Shown here piece by piece: positions 1-8,382 of a DNA stretch of 56,324 nt (its first letter is position 1; each line of letters begins with the position of its first letter). Origin of the DNA: CAIKZY01 sp044345075. GTDB lineage: Bacteria; Actinomycetota; Actinomycetes; S36-B12. Position numbers and translations under genes: made by a program. Location: the NCBI GenBank assembly GCA_044345075.1, contig JBIJBU010000001.1, positions 1-56,324 on the forward strand, written 5' to 3'. The notes beneath the pieces were generated by a model. It ran no database searches. It was given only the letters and a program-made list of their open reading frames with translations, and was not told the origin of the DNA.

Positions 1-1542
1 CGCGGCCATCCCCGGCGCGATGTTGCCGCGCCATTTCTCCGCATGACTCTGCCAGGCTGCTTGGGAGGTCATCGCTTCCACAGCCTCACGGGCGGTCAGC
101 CGCTGGTCATCAGAGTATTCAGGCTCATTCACTAGGGAACGTGTCATTGCGGCTGCGATGATGACCTGCCAGTCAGGCATGGTCACAGGAGCATCCGAGG
201 ACACGCATACGCGAACGCCCGAATCGATTGCAGTGCGCAGTGGCTGTCGGGCAAGGGAGCGCCGCTCGCCGAGGATCGGGACGATGATCCGTCCCATCAT
301 CCAACGGATACCGGGATTCGCATTCAAGGCAAGACCTAGCTCCGACATCCGGCTCAGATCGTCGTGAGTCACAAAGTCTCCATGAATCACGTAGTGCCGA
401 GACTTGCTTGCGGTTCCCGACTCCGCAATAGCATCGAGGAATGTCGTGATCGTTCGATCGCCGATGCTGTGAGCGCCGATCTGCCAACCGCGTGAAGCTG
501 CTGCGCGAACGATCTCCCGTAACTCAGCGACCCGCTCCTCATCGGTGTTTCCCGCCACTTGCAAGTGTCCGCAGCAGCCATCGTCGTAGGGCTCGGTGAC
601 CCAGGCGGTGCGACTACGCGGAACCCCGTCGGCAAAGACCTTGACCTGCGCGATATCTAGGTGGCTCATGCTTCCGCCGTGCGCTGGCGCGCCCCATGCG
701 TCAAGCCCCTCGGCTACCGCTCGTGCCGTGGTGCCGCCAAGGCCGCCATATAACAGCATGAGATTCGCCCGAATGATCAACTCGCCGGATGCATCGAGCT
801 GTCGATAAGCCTCAACCGCACCGAGGTCGCCGGTGCCATCCATCAATGTTCGGGCACCTGGTCCGAGTCCAGGGTCAGTGAAGGCAGTGATCCCGTGCTG
901 AAGCAGGTTGCTCTGGCTGGCAAGAATCGCCTGCTTCTGCTGGGCAACCGTGAGTGCCGGTATCGCGTCGTTGATCACACCGACCGCAGCCTCGTAGACG
1001 AGTCCGGTCGGTGAGCCATCTGCGTAACGCACGAAGATTCCGCCGGAAGGATCGGAGGTTGATTCGCCGACTCCGGCAATCTGAAGTGCCAGGGAATTGC
1101 AGACAGCTTGATGCCCGGAGAAATCACCGAGGATTACCGGGATGCTCGGGAAGATCACGTCGAGGTCAGCGGCGCAGATCGTTCCGGATGGCCCCGACCC
1201 CTGGAAGAGGTTTCCGTTCCATCCGATTCCACGAATCCAGCCATTGGGTTCCGGCTCTGCACCGGCGAGTCGATGCTGGAACTCCTCCAATGAGCGGACG
1301 TCACGCATGTCGTGGGCGGTCAGCGAGCGACCGTACTCGTATCCATGCAGATGCGAGTCATCAATGCCGGGAAGCACGGTGCGGTTACCGGCGTCAATGA
1401 CTGTCGCTCCGGACATGCTCAGCTGCGCGGCGTCGGACTGGTCAACGACTGCCGAAAACACCCCATCCTCGATAGAGAATGCCGAGATTCCCGGGCGCAG
1501 GGGGGCGAGGTTTGCGTTGATGACAATTGTGCGTTGCGACAT
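1..1542 (-). CDS. YtcJ-type metal-dependent amidohydrolase, 3' end cut by the window edge
   Basis: The frame is open from an ATG at 1542 to the window edge, so the C-terminus is missing. It shows the YtcJ-like layout of the amidohydrolase superfamily: an N-terminal strand region, PGIDDSHLHG (metal-binding HxH), a central IGAHSIGDRT motif matching the family's HAIGDR segment, and SSDAPV near the visible end (catalytic Asp). Members hydrolyse amide or related C-N bonds, mostly with unknown substrates. No signal peptide is visible, so it is probably cytosolic. It is divergent from the FucU-like gene across about 150 bp. The family is clear; the substrate cannot be told from sequence. Confidence 0.85.
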   Translation of the reverse strand, partial: MSQRTIVINANLAPLRPGISAFSIEDGVFSAVVDQSDAAQLSMSGATVIDAGNRTVLPGIDDSHLHGYEYGRSLTAHDMRDVRSLEEFQHRLAGAEPEPNGWIRGIGWNGNLFQGSGPSGTICAADLDVIFPSIPVILGDFSGHQAVCNSLALQIAGVGESTSDPSGGIFVRYADGSPTGLVYEAAVGVINDAIPALTVAQQKQAILASQSNLLQHGITAFTDPGLGPGARTLMDGTGDLGAVEAYRQLDASGELIIRANLMLLYGGLGGTTARAVAEGLDAWGAPAHGGSMSHLDIAQVKVFADGVPRSRTAWVTEPYDDGCCGHLQVAGNTDEERVAELREIVRAAASRGWQIGAHSIGDRTITTFLDAIAESGTASKSRHYVIHGDFVTHDDLSRMSELGLALNANPGIRWMMGRIIVPILGERRSLARQPLRTAIDSGVRVCVSSDAPVTMPDWQVIIAAAMTRSLVNEPEYSDDQRLTAREAVEAMTSQAAWQSHAEKWRGNIAPGMAA

Positions 1543-1684
1543 AACCCGCATCGTCTCAGACAGTGGCGGCTAAGTCAGTGAGTTTCGCGGTTGACCGCTC
1601 GAATCCCATTTCGGACCCTGGTGACCAGGCAAGACGGCCTCGAATGGACACCGAGAACATGGGGTAACAGATGGGCACCGACTG

Positions 1685-1690
1685 TAGGGT
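1685..1690 (+). promoter_or_regulatory. Putative -10 box of a leaderless fucU promoter
   Basis: TAGGGT lies exactly 6 nt before the ATG at 1697 and no Shine-Dalgarno sequence is visible. In actinobacteria a TANNNT box 6-7 nt before the start codon usually means transcription begins at the start codon. I see no good -35 match. Confidence 0.4.
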
Positions 1691-1696
1691 CAAGCC

Positions 1697-2128
1697 ATGC
1701 TCAAGGGAATTGATCCTCTGCTTAGTGGTGATCTTCTGCGCATCCTCGATGACATGGGACACGGCGATGTCCTGATGATCGTGGACCGCAATTACCCGGC
1801 GGTAGCCAGCGGCCGTCCGGTGATCAGGCTCGGCGAGGTCACCGTGCTGCGTGCCGCGCAGGCGATTCTCAGCGTGTTCCCTCTCGACTCCTTCATCGAG
1901 CGTCCGCTCGAGCGCATGGAGGTCGACAACGATCCCGCCAAGACGACCCCAACTCAGGACGCCATGCTCACGCTCGCGAGTGACAGCGAGGGTCGATCGC
2001 TTGAGTACGGCATCGTGCCCCGTCTCGATTTCTACGATCGCGCTAAGTCAGCCTTCGCTGTCGTGCACACGCTCGACACCGTGCCCTACGGCTGCTTCTT
2101 CCTGCACAAGGGCGTCATCTTTGGGTAG
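1697..2128 (+). CDS. RbsD/FucU-family sugar mutarotase or pyranase
   Basis: This 143-aa protein opens with MLKGIDPLLSGDLLRILDD followed by MGHGDVLMIVDRNYPA, the signature of the RbsD/FucU family. The conserved His (MGHGD) and Asp (VDRNYPA) are present, as is the C-terminal tyrosine region YGCFFLHKG. These enzymes interconvert anomers or ring forms of ribose or fucose in the cytoplasm, as decameric rings. Length and start fit the FucU branch. No fucose or ribose operon surrounds it, although a xylulokinase-like gene lies 4.4 kb downstream on the same strand. FucU-type is more likely than RbsD-type, but the sugar is not settled. Confidence 0.85.
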   Translation: MLKGIDPLLSGDLLRILDDMGHGDVLMIVDRNYPAVASGRPVIRLGEVTVLRAAQAILSVFPLDSFIERPLERMEVDNDPAKTTPTQDAMLTLASDSEGRSLEYGIVPRLDFYDRAKSAFAVVHTLDTVPYGCFFLHKGVIFG

Positions 2129-2149
2129 CGAAGATTGACTAGTCCGTCT

Positions 2150-2349
2150 TCTCATGCACAGCGCGTTCACCGGGCATGCTGCGATGGCCCGCTTCGCATC
2201 CTTGATGAGATGGTCGGTTACGTCGGTCACTGGGCCACCTGAGTGCAGCACCGGGTAGTCCCATTCGTCGAGACCAGTGAGATCGGGAAGCACTCCGGCG
2301 AAGAAGCCGTGACCATCGCGGGTAGGCGTTTCACTGTGCGTGCGGTCAT
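2150..2349 (-). pseudogene. Decayed ferredoxin gene remnant
   Basis: On the minus strand a frame reads RDGHGFFAGVLPDLTGLDEW ... then AIAACPVNAL. This is the pattern of a short actinobacterial 3Fe-4S ferredoxin (usual form CxxHGxC...LLPxLxxLDEWGYP...ACPxxAL). The first two cluster cysteines are replaced by Arg (CGC, at 2318-2320) and Phe (TTC, at 2300-2302), each one base from TGC. Only the third Cys (2174-2176) remains. The frame has no usable start before the motif; the nearest ATG (2347-2349) is offset by one base. There is also no stop after the usual C-terminus, so the frame runs on, antisense, into the fucU 3' end. Together these point to a pseudogene, not a working ferredoxin. Confidence 0.6.
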
Positions 2350-2460
2350 GCGTTCACGATATTGACGGTGAATCAGAACCAGACCATCTGCTGCCTAAAT
2401 CGGGGTAAGGCTTTCGTGCTCTCAATGGACTCGCCCCTCCACCTGCGTCAAGATGGTGGA

Positions 2461-3729
2461 ATGACCGCGCAATCAGATCTCGTCAGCCTCTTTTCACCCG
2501 GAACCGACGTGGTGAACGGCGAGCTGGTGATTGGCGGAGTTCCAGCCACACAGCTCGCCGCCGAATTCGGAACGCCGGCCTATGTGATCGACGAGGGCTA
2601 CCTGCGGCAACGCGTGCGCGACTATCGCGACGGCCTTGCCGCTCGCTGGCCGAATAGCCGCGTGTACTTCGCATCCAAGTCATTTCCGTCCACGCCTGTG
2701 TATCGAGTGATGGCGGAGGAGGGCATCGGTGTCGATGTTGCCGGCGGAGGCGAGATCGTGATGGCGCTGGCCGCCGGTTTTGCGGGTGCCGATCTGCTCC
2801 TGCATGGCAACGCGAAGACAGATGCCGAGCTGCGCATGGTGCTCGATGCGGGGGTCGGCCTGATCGTGATCGATAACTTCCGCGATATCGAGCGCATCGA
2901 AGAACTTGCATCGTCACCCGTCGACGTACTGGTGCGTGTGCGCCCCAATGTCGGTGCGGCGACACACACGGCGATGGCGACAGCCACTGACGCTTCGAAG
3001 TTTGGTCTGCGTCTCGATGACGCACGCGAGGCGATTCGGCGTATCGAGGCATCGACGAATCTGGTGATGAAGGGCCTGCATGTTCACGTGGGTTCGCAGA
3101 TTCTGCAGGCTGCTCCCTTCGCCGAGGCGATCGCTGCGATCGGTACGCTCGGCGATTTCGAGATCTACGATCTGGGTGGCGGCCTTGGTGAGCGTTACAC
3201 CTATGCCGACCCCGACCTAAGCCTCGATGAGTACCTCGACGCAGTCGTCGGTGCTGCGCGCGCTGCGCTGCCCGCGAATGCGCGGATCCTGCTTGAACCC
3301 GGTCGATCACTCGTCGCTCGCGCCGGGTGCACCTTGTATGAAGTGGTGAACGTCAAAGAGTCAGACAGCCCTTTGGCCCCGACCTTTGTCGCGATCAACG
3401 GAGGCATGGCCGACAACCTCGAGGTCTCGCTCTATGGTCAGCGCTTCGAGGCGACCATCGTCGATGCGGTGGGAGGCGGTGAGTCGGTCAGTCTGGTCGG
3501 ACGACACTGCGAGTCGGGCGACATGCTCTCCGAGGGCGTGCTCCTGCAGAACCCGGAGCCAGGCGACATCGTGGCCGTGCCCGTGACGGGCGCCTACTGC
3601 TTCACCATGTCGAATAACTACAACGGCGCCCTGCGGCCGCCTGTCATCTTCGTTCGCGAGGGCCAAGCCCGTGCAGTCGTGCGCAGGGAGACCTACGATG
3701 ACCTAATTGCCCGAGATATGGTGATTTAA
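2461..3729 (+). CDS. lysA: Diaminopimelate decarboxylase-family PLP enzyme (LysA-like)
   Basis: A 422-aa alanine-racemase-fold decarboxylase. FASKSFP carries the PLP lysine (K73), HVHVGSQI follows near residue 205, a glycine loop GGGLG contacts the phosphate, and EPGRSLVARAG is near residue 280. ESGDML supplies the cross-subunit substrate loop and YCFTMSNNYNG ends the fold. It would decarboxylate meso-diaminopimelate to lysine. I chose the ATG at 2461 because the conserved N-terminus starts there and GGTGGA precedes it; an in-frame upstream start at 2362 would add a poorly supported 33 residues. A TGGACT-17 nt-CAAGAT promoter could also give a leaderless message. No lysine genes adjoin it, so a related amino-acid decarboxylase role remains possible. 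Confidence 0.82.
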   Translation: MTAQSDLVSLFSPGTDVVNGELVIGGVPATQLAAEFGTPAYVIDEGYLRQRVRDYRDGLAARWPNSRVYFASKSFPSTPVYRVMAEEGIGVDVAGGGEIVMALAAGFAGADLLLHGNAKTDAELRMVLDAGVGLIVIDNFRDIERIEELASSPVDVLVRVRPNVGAATHTAMATATDASKFGLRLDDAREAIRRIEASTNLVMKGLHVHVGSQILQAAPFAEAIAAIGTLGDFEIYDLGGGLGERYTYADPDLSLDEYLDAVVGAARAALPANARILLEPGRSLVARAGCTLYEVVNVKESDSPLAPTFVAINGGMADNLEVSLYGQRFEATIVDAVGGGESVSLVGRHCESGDMLSEGVLLQNPEPGDIVAVPVTGAYCFTMSNNYNGALRPPVIFVREGQARAVVRRETYDDLIARDMVI

Positions 3730-3823
3730 CATCGGAATTCGCGGATCTACCCATCGGTAATATCTGAGGCCGTACGATCGGCACAGCAGCTTTTCGGCTG
3801 CACCACACGTTATGGAGAACTAG

Positions 3824-4750
3824 ATGCTGAACCGACGCATGGGCGCCTCACTGGCCGCCCTGGGCGCAACCGCCCTTCTGCTCGCCGCCTGCGGCGGCTC
3901 GTCCAGCTCCACCGCCTCGAGTGCAGCTCCGGCTGCATCCACCGCAGCTTCTGAAGCTGCCGGCGTCGGTGCTTCCGCAGCCCTGCTGCCGCAGGAGTAC
4001 AAGGACAAGGGCGTCGTCAACGTCGCCAGCGACATCCCCTACCCCCCGATGGAGATCCTGAACGAAGACGGCACCGTGTCGGGTCTCGATTACGACCTGT
4101 CGCAGGCCCTCGGCCAGCAGCTGGGCGTGAAGTTCAGCTTCAACAAGCAGGCCTGGGATTCGATCATCCCGTCGCTGCAGTCGGGTAACCACGACATCAT
4201 CATGTCGGGCATGAACGACACCCTCGAGCGCCAGCAGACCCTTGACTTCGTCGATTACTTCCTCGGCGGCTTCTCGATCCTGGTCGCCAAGGGCAACCCC
4301 GATGGCATCACCTCGCTCAAGGATCTTTGCGGCAAGACTGTCGCCGAGGAGGTCGAGGTTGCTCAGATCGCTCTCATCAAGGCTGTTGCCAAGGAGTGCC
4401 CGGCCGGCCAGACCATTGAGATCATCGAACTGCCGACTGACGGCGACGCACAGAACGCCGTTCGTGCGGGCAAGGCTTCAGCAGACGTCCTCGACGCAGC
4501 AGTTGCCGGCTACAGCGCCGCAACCGCACCTGATCTCTTCGAGGTCGTCGTGGATCCCAATGAGCCCAACGGTGTCGAGCCGGTCTACACCGGCATCGGC
4601 ATTCTCAAGGAGGATTCCGGTCTGACCGCAGCACTCCAGGCTGCACTGCAGGAGCTCATGGACAATGGCACCTACATGGAGATCATGAACAAGTACGGCC
4701 TGGGCCAGTACGCGATCACTGAGGCGATCGTCAACGGCACCAAGGCCTGA
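3824..4750 (+). CDS. Polar amino-acid ABC transporter substrate-binding lipoprotein
   Basis: This 308-aa protein starts with a lipoprotein signal peptide ending in the lipobox LLAAC (Cys23), then an Ala/Ser-rich linker to about residue 50. The rest is a family-3 bacterial solute-binding domain (VNVASDIPYPPMEIL, GLDYDLSQALGQQLG, IIMSGMNDTLERQQTLDFVDY). It would be anchored outside the membrane and pass a polar amino acid or analogue to the permease encoded next. GGAGAA precedes the ATG. It heads a same-strand run with permease, ATPase and kinase. The ligand cannot be told from sequence. Confidence 0.9.
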   Translation: MLNRRMGASLAALGATALLLAACGGSSSSTASSAAPAASTAASEAAGVGASAALLPQEYKDKGVVNVASDIPYPPMEILNEDGTVSGLDYDLSQALGQQLGVKFSFNKQAWDSIIPSLQSGNHDIIMSGMNDTLERQQTLDFVDYFLGGFSILVAKGNPDGITSLKDLCGKTVAEEVEVAQIALIKAVAKECPAGQTIEIIELPTDGDAQNAVRAGKASADVLDAAVAGYSAATAPDLFEVVVDPNEPNGVEPVYTGIGILKEDSGLTAALQAALQELMDNGTYMEIMNKYGLGQYAITEAIVNGTKA

Positions 4751-4804
4751 TCTGACGCTGTTCAGATCTGACCTTGCATAACTGAACCGGGAAGGGGAAT
4801 CGTC

Positions 4805-5770
4805 ATGACCACCGACGTCGAGCGTTCGACGGCCGATGATGTCGTGGCGATTCCCCTTCGCCATCCCTGGCGCTGGATTGCCGCAGCAGCAGTCATCGTC
4901 ATCCTGGGACTGCTTCTCAACTCCATCTGGAACAACGAGAACATCGCCAAGCAGTACATCTGGCAGTACATCTTCGATCCGCGCATTATCAAGGGCGTCT
5001 GGATCACCCTCGCAGTCACGGTGATCGCGATGGTGATCGCCACCATCCTCGCGATCATTCTCGCGATCATGCGCATGTCATCGAACCCCGTGCTGCGCGG
5101 AGTTTCGTTCCTCTACATTTGGTTCTTCCGCGGTACCCCGTTGCTCGTACAGATTGTCTTTTGGGGGTACCTGGGCCTGCTCTACAAGCAGATTTCGCTC
5201 GGCGTTCCTCTTACCGACTTCCACATCTTCGCGGTCGACACCAACACGCTGATCCCCGCCTTCGTGGGCGGCGTGATCGCACTGAGCCTCAACGAGGCTG
5301 CCTATGCGGCCGAGATCGTGCGCGCAGGCCTGCTCTCGATCGATCACGGCCAAAAAGAGGCGGCCTACTCGCTCGGCATGGGCCCCGGCTACACGCTGCG
5401 CCGCATCATTCTTCCGCAGTCAATGAAGGTGATCATCCCGCCGATGGGCAACGAGACCATCTCGATGCTGAAGAACACCTCCCTGCTGGCCATCGTCGCT
5501 GTACCGGAGCTCTATACGGCAGCGAGCCAGATCTCCGCGGGTAACCTGCGTCAGGTTGAGCTGCTGATCGTGGCAAGTCTGTGGTACCTCTTCATCACAT
5601 CGGTACTCTCCGTCCCGCAGTTCTACCTGGAGCGCTACTACGCGCGTGGCAACTCGCGTGAGCTCCCACCGACACCTATGCAGCAGCTCAAGCGCGCGAT
5701 CGGCCGAATGCAAGGTCGAGCTGACAACCGTCGCATTGCCGCGAAGGCTCACGAGGAGGCCGGATCATGA
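4805..5770 (+). CDS. Polar amino-acid ABC transporter permease
   Basis: A 321-aa HisM/GlnP-type inner-membrane permease. It has one hydrophobic helix near residues 20-40, then several transmembrane segments, and the cytoplasmic EAA loop (EAAYSLGMGPGYTLRRIILP, about residues 184-203) that docks on the ATPase. FFRGTPLLVQI is the usual family motif. A single permease gene suggests a homodimer. GAAGGGGAA precedes the ATG, and the stop overlaps the ATPase start by 4 bp, so the two are translationally coupled. Confidence 0.92.
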   Translation: MTTDVERSTADDVVAIPLRHPWRWIAAAAVIVILGLLLNSIWNNENIAKQYIWQYIFDPRIIKGVWITLAVTVIAMVIATILAIILAIMRMSSNPVLRGVSFLYIWFFRGTPLLVQIVFWGYLGLLYKQISLGVPLTDFHIFAVDTNTLIPAFVGGVIALSLNEAAYAAEIVRAGLLSIDHGQKEAAYSLGMGPGYTLRRIILPQSMKVIIPPMGNETISMLKNTSLLAIVAVPELYTAASQISAGNLRQVELLIVASLWYLFITSVLSVPQFYLERYYARGNSRELPPTPMQQLKRAIGRMQGRADNRRIAAKAHEEAGS

Positions 5771-6537
5771 GCGAGCAAGAGCTGATGGTCGATGCCCGCG
5801 GCGTACGCAAGTGGTTCGGTTCCCATGAGGTGCTCAAATCGATCTCGCTGACAATCCCGCGTGGTGAAGTGCTCTCCCTTCTTGGCCCTTCGGGTTCCGG
5901 AAAGTCCACCTTCCTGCGCTGCATCAACCATCTCGAGAGCATTGATGGCGGACGCATCTACGTCGACGGCGAACTGATCGGATACCGGGAGCGCGGCGAC
6001 AAGATTCACGAGATGAAGCCGCGCGAGATCGCCAAGCAGCGCCGCAAGGTCGGCATGGTCTTCCAGCGTTTCAATCTCTTCCCGCACATGACAGCCCTGG
6101 GCAACATCATCGACGCACCCATGGGCGTCAATGGTGACTCCAAGGTTGATGCCACGGCTCACGCGCGTGAGCTTCTCGAGCTCGTGGGCCTGGCCGATAA
6201 AGCTGATGCCTACCCCGCACAGTTATCGGGTGGCCAGCAGCAGCGTGTGGCCATCGCCCGTGCGCTCGCGATGAAGCCGACGCTGATGCTCTTTGATGAG
6301 CCGACCTCCGCGCTCGATCCCGAGCTCGTAGGCGATGTGCTCGACGTCATGCGCAATCTTGCGAAGTCAGGCATGACCATGATCGTGGTCACGCATGAGA
6401 TTGGCTTCTCTCGTGAGGTCGCCGATCGCATGGTCTTCATGGATGACGGACTGGTGATCGAGACAGGTGCCCCTCGCGATGTGCTGGACAACCCGCAGCA
6501 CCCGCGCACCCAGGCCTTCCTCGAGTCCGTGCTCTAG
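5767..6537 (+). CDS. Polar amino-acid ABC transporter ATP-binding protein (GlnQ/HisP type)
   Basis: A 256-aa ATPase with Walker A GPSGSGKST (residues 40-48), signature LSGGQQQRVAIARAL, Walker B LMLFDEPTSALDPE and the switch histidine in VVTHE. It powers the importer with the permease whose stop it overlaps (ATGA). Length and motifs are normal for the PAAT ATPase family. A gap of only 10 bp separates it from the downstream sugar-kinase-like gene, suggesting one transcript. Confidence 0.93.
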   Translation: MSEQELMVDARGVRKWFGSHEVLKSISLTIPRGEVLSLLGPSGSGKSTFLRCINHLESIDGGRIYVDGELIGYRERGDKIHEMKPREIAKQRRKVGMVFQRFNLFPHMTALGNIIDAPMGVNGDSKVDATAHARELLELVGLADKADAYPAQLSGGQQQRVAIARALAMKPTLMLFDEPTSALDPELVGDVLDVMRNLAKSGMTMIVVTHEIGFSREVADRMVFMDDGLVIETGAPRDVLDNPQHPRTQAFLESVL

Positions 6538-6547
6538 CCTCAGCGAC

Positions 6548-7930
6548 ATGACACTTGTCGCCGGAGTTGATTCCTCCACCCAGTCGGTCAAAGTTGTCAT
6601 TCGCGATGCCGACTCGGGCGAACTGATTCGCGAAGCACGGGCCCCGCACCCCGAAGGCACCGCTGTTGATCCACATGCTTGGTGGTCGGCACTGGGTACT
6701 GCACTTGATGGAATGCTCGACGGCGTCTCGGCGATCGCCGTAGCCGGGCAGCAGCACGGAATGGTGGTCCTCGACTCCGCAGGCGAACCTGTGCGTGATG
6801 CGCTCTTGTGGAATGACACTCGGTCGGCAGCAGCAGCCGACGATCTCGTGCGTGAATGGGGAGGCCCCCAGGCTTGGGCCGATGCAGTCGGCAGTGTTCC
6901 AGTAGCAGCTTTTACTGTCAGCAAGGCTCGGTGGCTCGCCCAGCACGAGCCTGACAATGCCGCGCGGGCCGAGTCGATGATGCTTCCGCACGACTACCTC
7001 ACCTGGCGACTGGCCGGCTGCCCCGATGTCGCGACTACTGACCGAGGCGATGTCTCGGGTACCGGTTATTGGTCACCGGCCACCGGTGAGTACCGCGACG
7101 ATCTCTTCGAGCTGGCCTTTGGTCGACAGCTCAGGCTCCCGCGAGTGGCCGCGCCTGCGGAGATCGTCGGCGAGACTTCCGCGGGAATTGCGATTGCTCC
7201 AGGTACCGGCGACAACATGGGTGCCGCGCTTGCCCTTGAGCTCGCCCCGGGTGACGTCGTCGTGTCACTGGGCACGTCGGGCACCGCCTTCGCCTGTTCC
7301 TCCGTGCCCTCGGCCGACGCATCCGGCGCGGTTGCCGGATTCGCCGATGCCACCGGACGATTCCTGCCACTTGTCTGCACCCTCAATGCCGCGCGAATCC
7401 TGACATCCACTGCGGCGATGCTGGGTGTCGGATTCAATGAACTAGCCGAACTTGCTCTTTCGGCTCCCGCAGGCTCTGGCGGGCTGGTGCTACTGCCCTA
7501 CTTCGATGGTGAGCGCACCCCGAATCTGCCGGATGCCACAGGCTCCCTGCACGGCATCACTCGGGCGAACTACACGCCGGCGAACATCGCGCGGTCCGCA
7601 TACGAGGGAATGCTGTGTGGCCTGGCTGATGCTGTTGACGCGCTAGTCGATGTTGGCGTGAAGCCCGGGCGCATCATGCTCGTGGGCGGGGCCGCAGCCA
7701 ACACGGCAGTTGCTCAGATCGCCACCACTCTTTTTGATGCGCCTATCGAGATCCCAACTCCGGGCGAGTACGTCGCCGATGGTGCAGCTCGGCAGGCGGC
7801 ATGGGCAATCAGCGGTGCCACCGCACCGCCAGCATGGAATCTCGGTGCTGCGGGGTCACGATTCGAGGCTGCTCCGATGGCCAGCGTGCGTGAGGCCTAT
7901 GCCGCAGCGCGTGACCGCTTCACTCAGTAA
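6548..7930 (+). CDS. xylB: Xylulokinase-like FGGY carbohydrate kinase
   Basis: A 460-aa FGGY-family kinase: GVDSSTQSVKVVI (N-terminal phosphate loop), GQQHGMVVLD and LLWNDTRS (typical of xylulokinases), the ATP-domain GLGTSGTAF-like segment VSLGTSGTAF, and MLVGGAAANTAVAQ near the C-terminus. It would phosphorylate D-xylulose or a similar ketose in the cytoplasm. I chose the ATG at 6548, where homology starts; an in-frame start further upstream would overlap the ATPase. It follows an amino-acid-type importer rather than a sugar importer, which is odd. The last 7 bp overlap the convergent L,D-transpeptidase gene. Substrate assignment within FGGY kinases is moderately safe. Confidence 0.82.
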   Translation: MTLVAGVDSSTQSVKVVIRDADSGELIREARAPHPEGTAVDPHAWWSALGTALDGMLDGVSAIAVAGQQHGMVVLDSAGEPVRDALLWNDTRSAAAADDLVREWGGPQAWADAVGSVPVAAFTVSKARWLAQHEPDNAARAESMMLPHDYLTWRLAGCPDVATTDRGDVSGTGYWSPATGEYRDDLFELAFGRQLRLPRVAAPAEIVGETSAGIAIAPGTGDNMGAALALELAPGDVVVSLGTSGTAFACSSVPSADASGAVAGFADATGRFLPLVCTLNAARILTSTAAMLGVGFNELAELALSAPAGSGGLVLLPYFDGERTPNLPDATGSLHGITRANYTPANIARSAYEGMLCGLADAVDALVDVGVKPGRIMLVGGAAANTAVAQIATTLFDAPIEIPTPGEYVADGAARQAAWAISGATAPPAWNLGAAGSRFEAAPMASVREAYAAARDRFTQ

Positions 7931-8382
7931 ACGTAGACCCGAGTTCCGATCGGGGAGTTCCGGTAAAGCCATTCGGCTGCCTTGAGATCCCGGAGATTCA
8001 CGCAGCCGTGCGATGCGCCGTTGTAGCCATCCCGGCGAAAGTACTGCGAGTAGTGAATGCTCTCGGAGCCGTTGTAGAAGAGCGAGTAGGGCATCGGTGT
8101 GCCGTAGTCGGTCGATCGGTGATCCTTGGACTTTCGATAGACCCGGAAATCACCGAGATCAGTCGGGTAACGGGGTGAGCCGATGCGAATGTCCATCGTG
8201 CGCACCACCTGGCCGTCACGCACGTAGCGCAGTGCCAAGAATGTGGTGTCCACGCAGATCGTAGTCGCGATCTTGCAGGCACGTGGAATCGCCGGAAGGT
8301 CGGCATCCTCGGCGTGAGCGGAGTGCACCGGCAGGAGCCCTAGTGTCAGGGCTGCGAGAGTGAAGGCGATTGCTCGTCTCAT
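7924..8382 (-). CDS. Exported L,D-transpeptidase-family (YkuD) protein
   Basis: A 152-aa protein with a Sec signal peptide (charged MRR, hydrophobic core, likely cleavage after SAHA at about residue 24) and a compact YkuD domain ending in SHGCVNLRD, with catalytic His125, Cys127 and Arg131. Such enzymes make 3-3 cross-links or attach proteins in peptidoglycan outside the membrane. It is short for actinobacterial Ldts, with no extra Ig-like domain. Its ATG overlaps the stop of the upstream 513-aa gene by 4 bp, so it is probably the last gene of that operon. It converges with the kinase gene. Confidence 0.88.
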   Translation of the reverse strand: MRRAIAFTLAALTLGLLPVHSAHAEDADLPAIPRACKIATTICVDTTFLALRYVRDGQVVRTMDIRIGSPRYPTDLGDFRVYRKSKDHRSTDYGTPMPYSLFYNGSESIHYSQYFRRDGYNGASHGCVNLRDLKAAEWLYRNSPIGTRVYVY

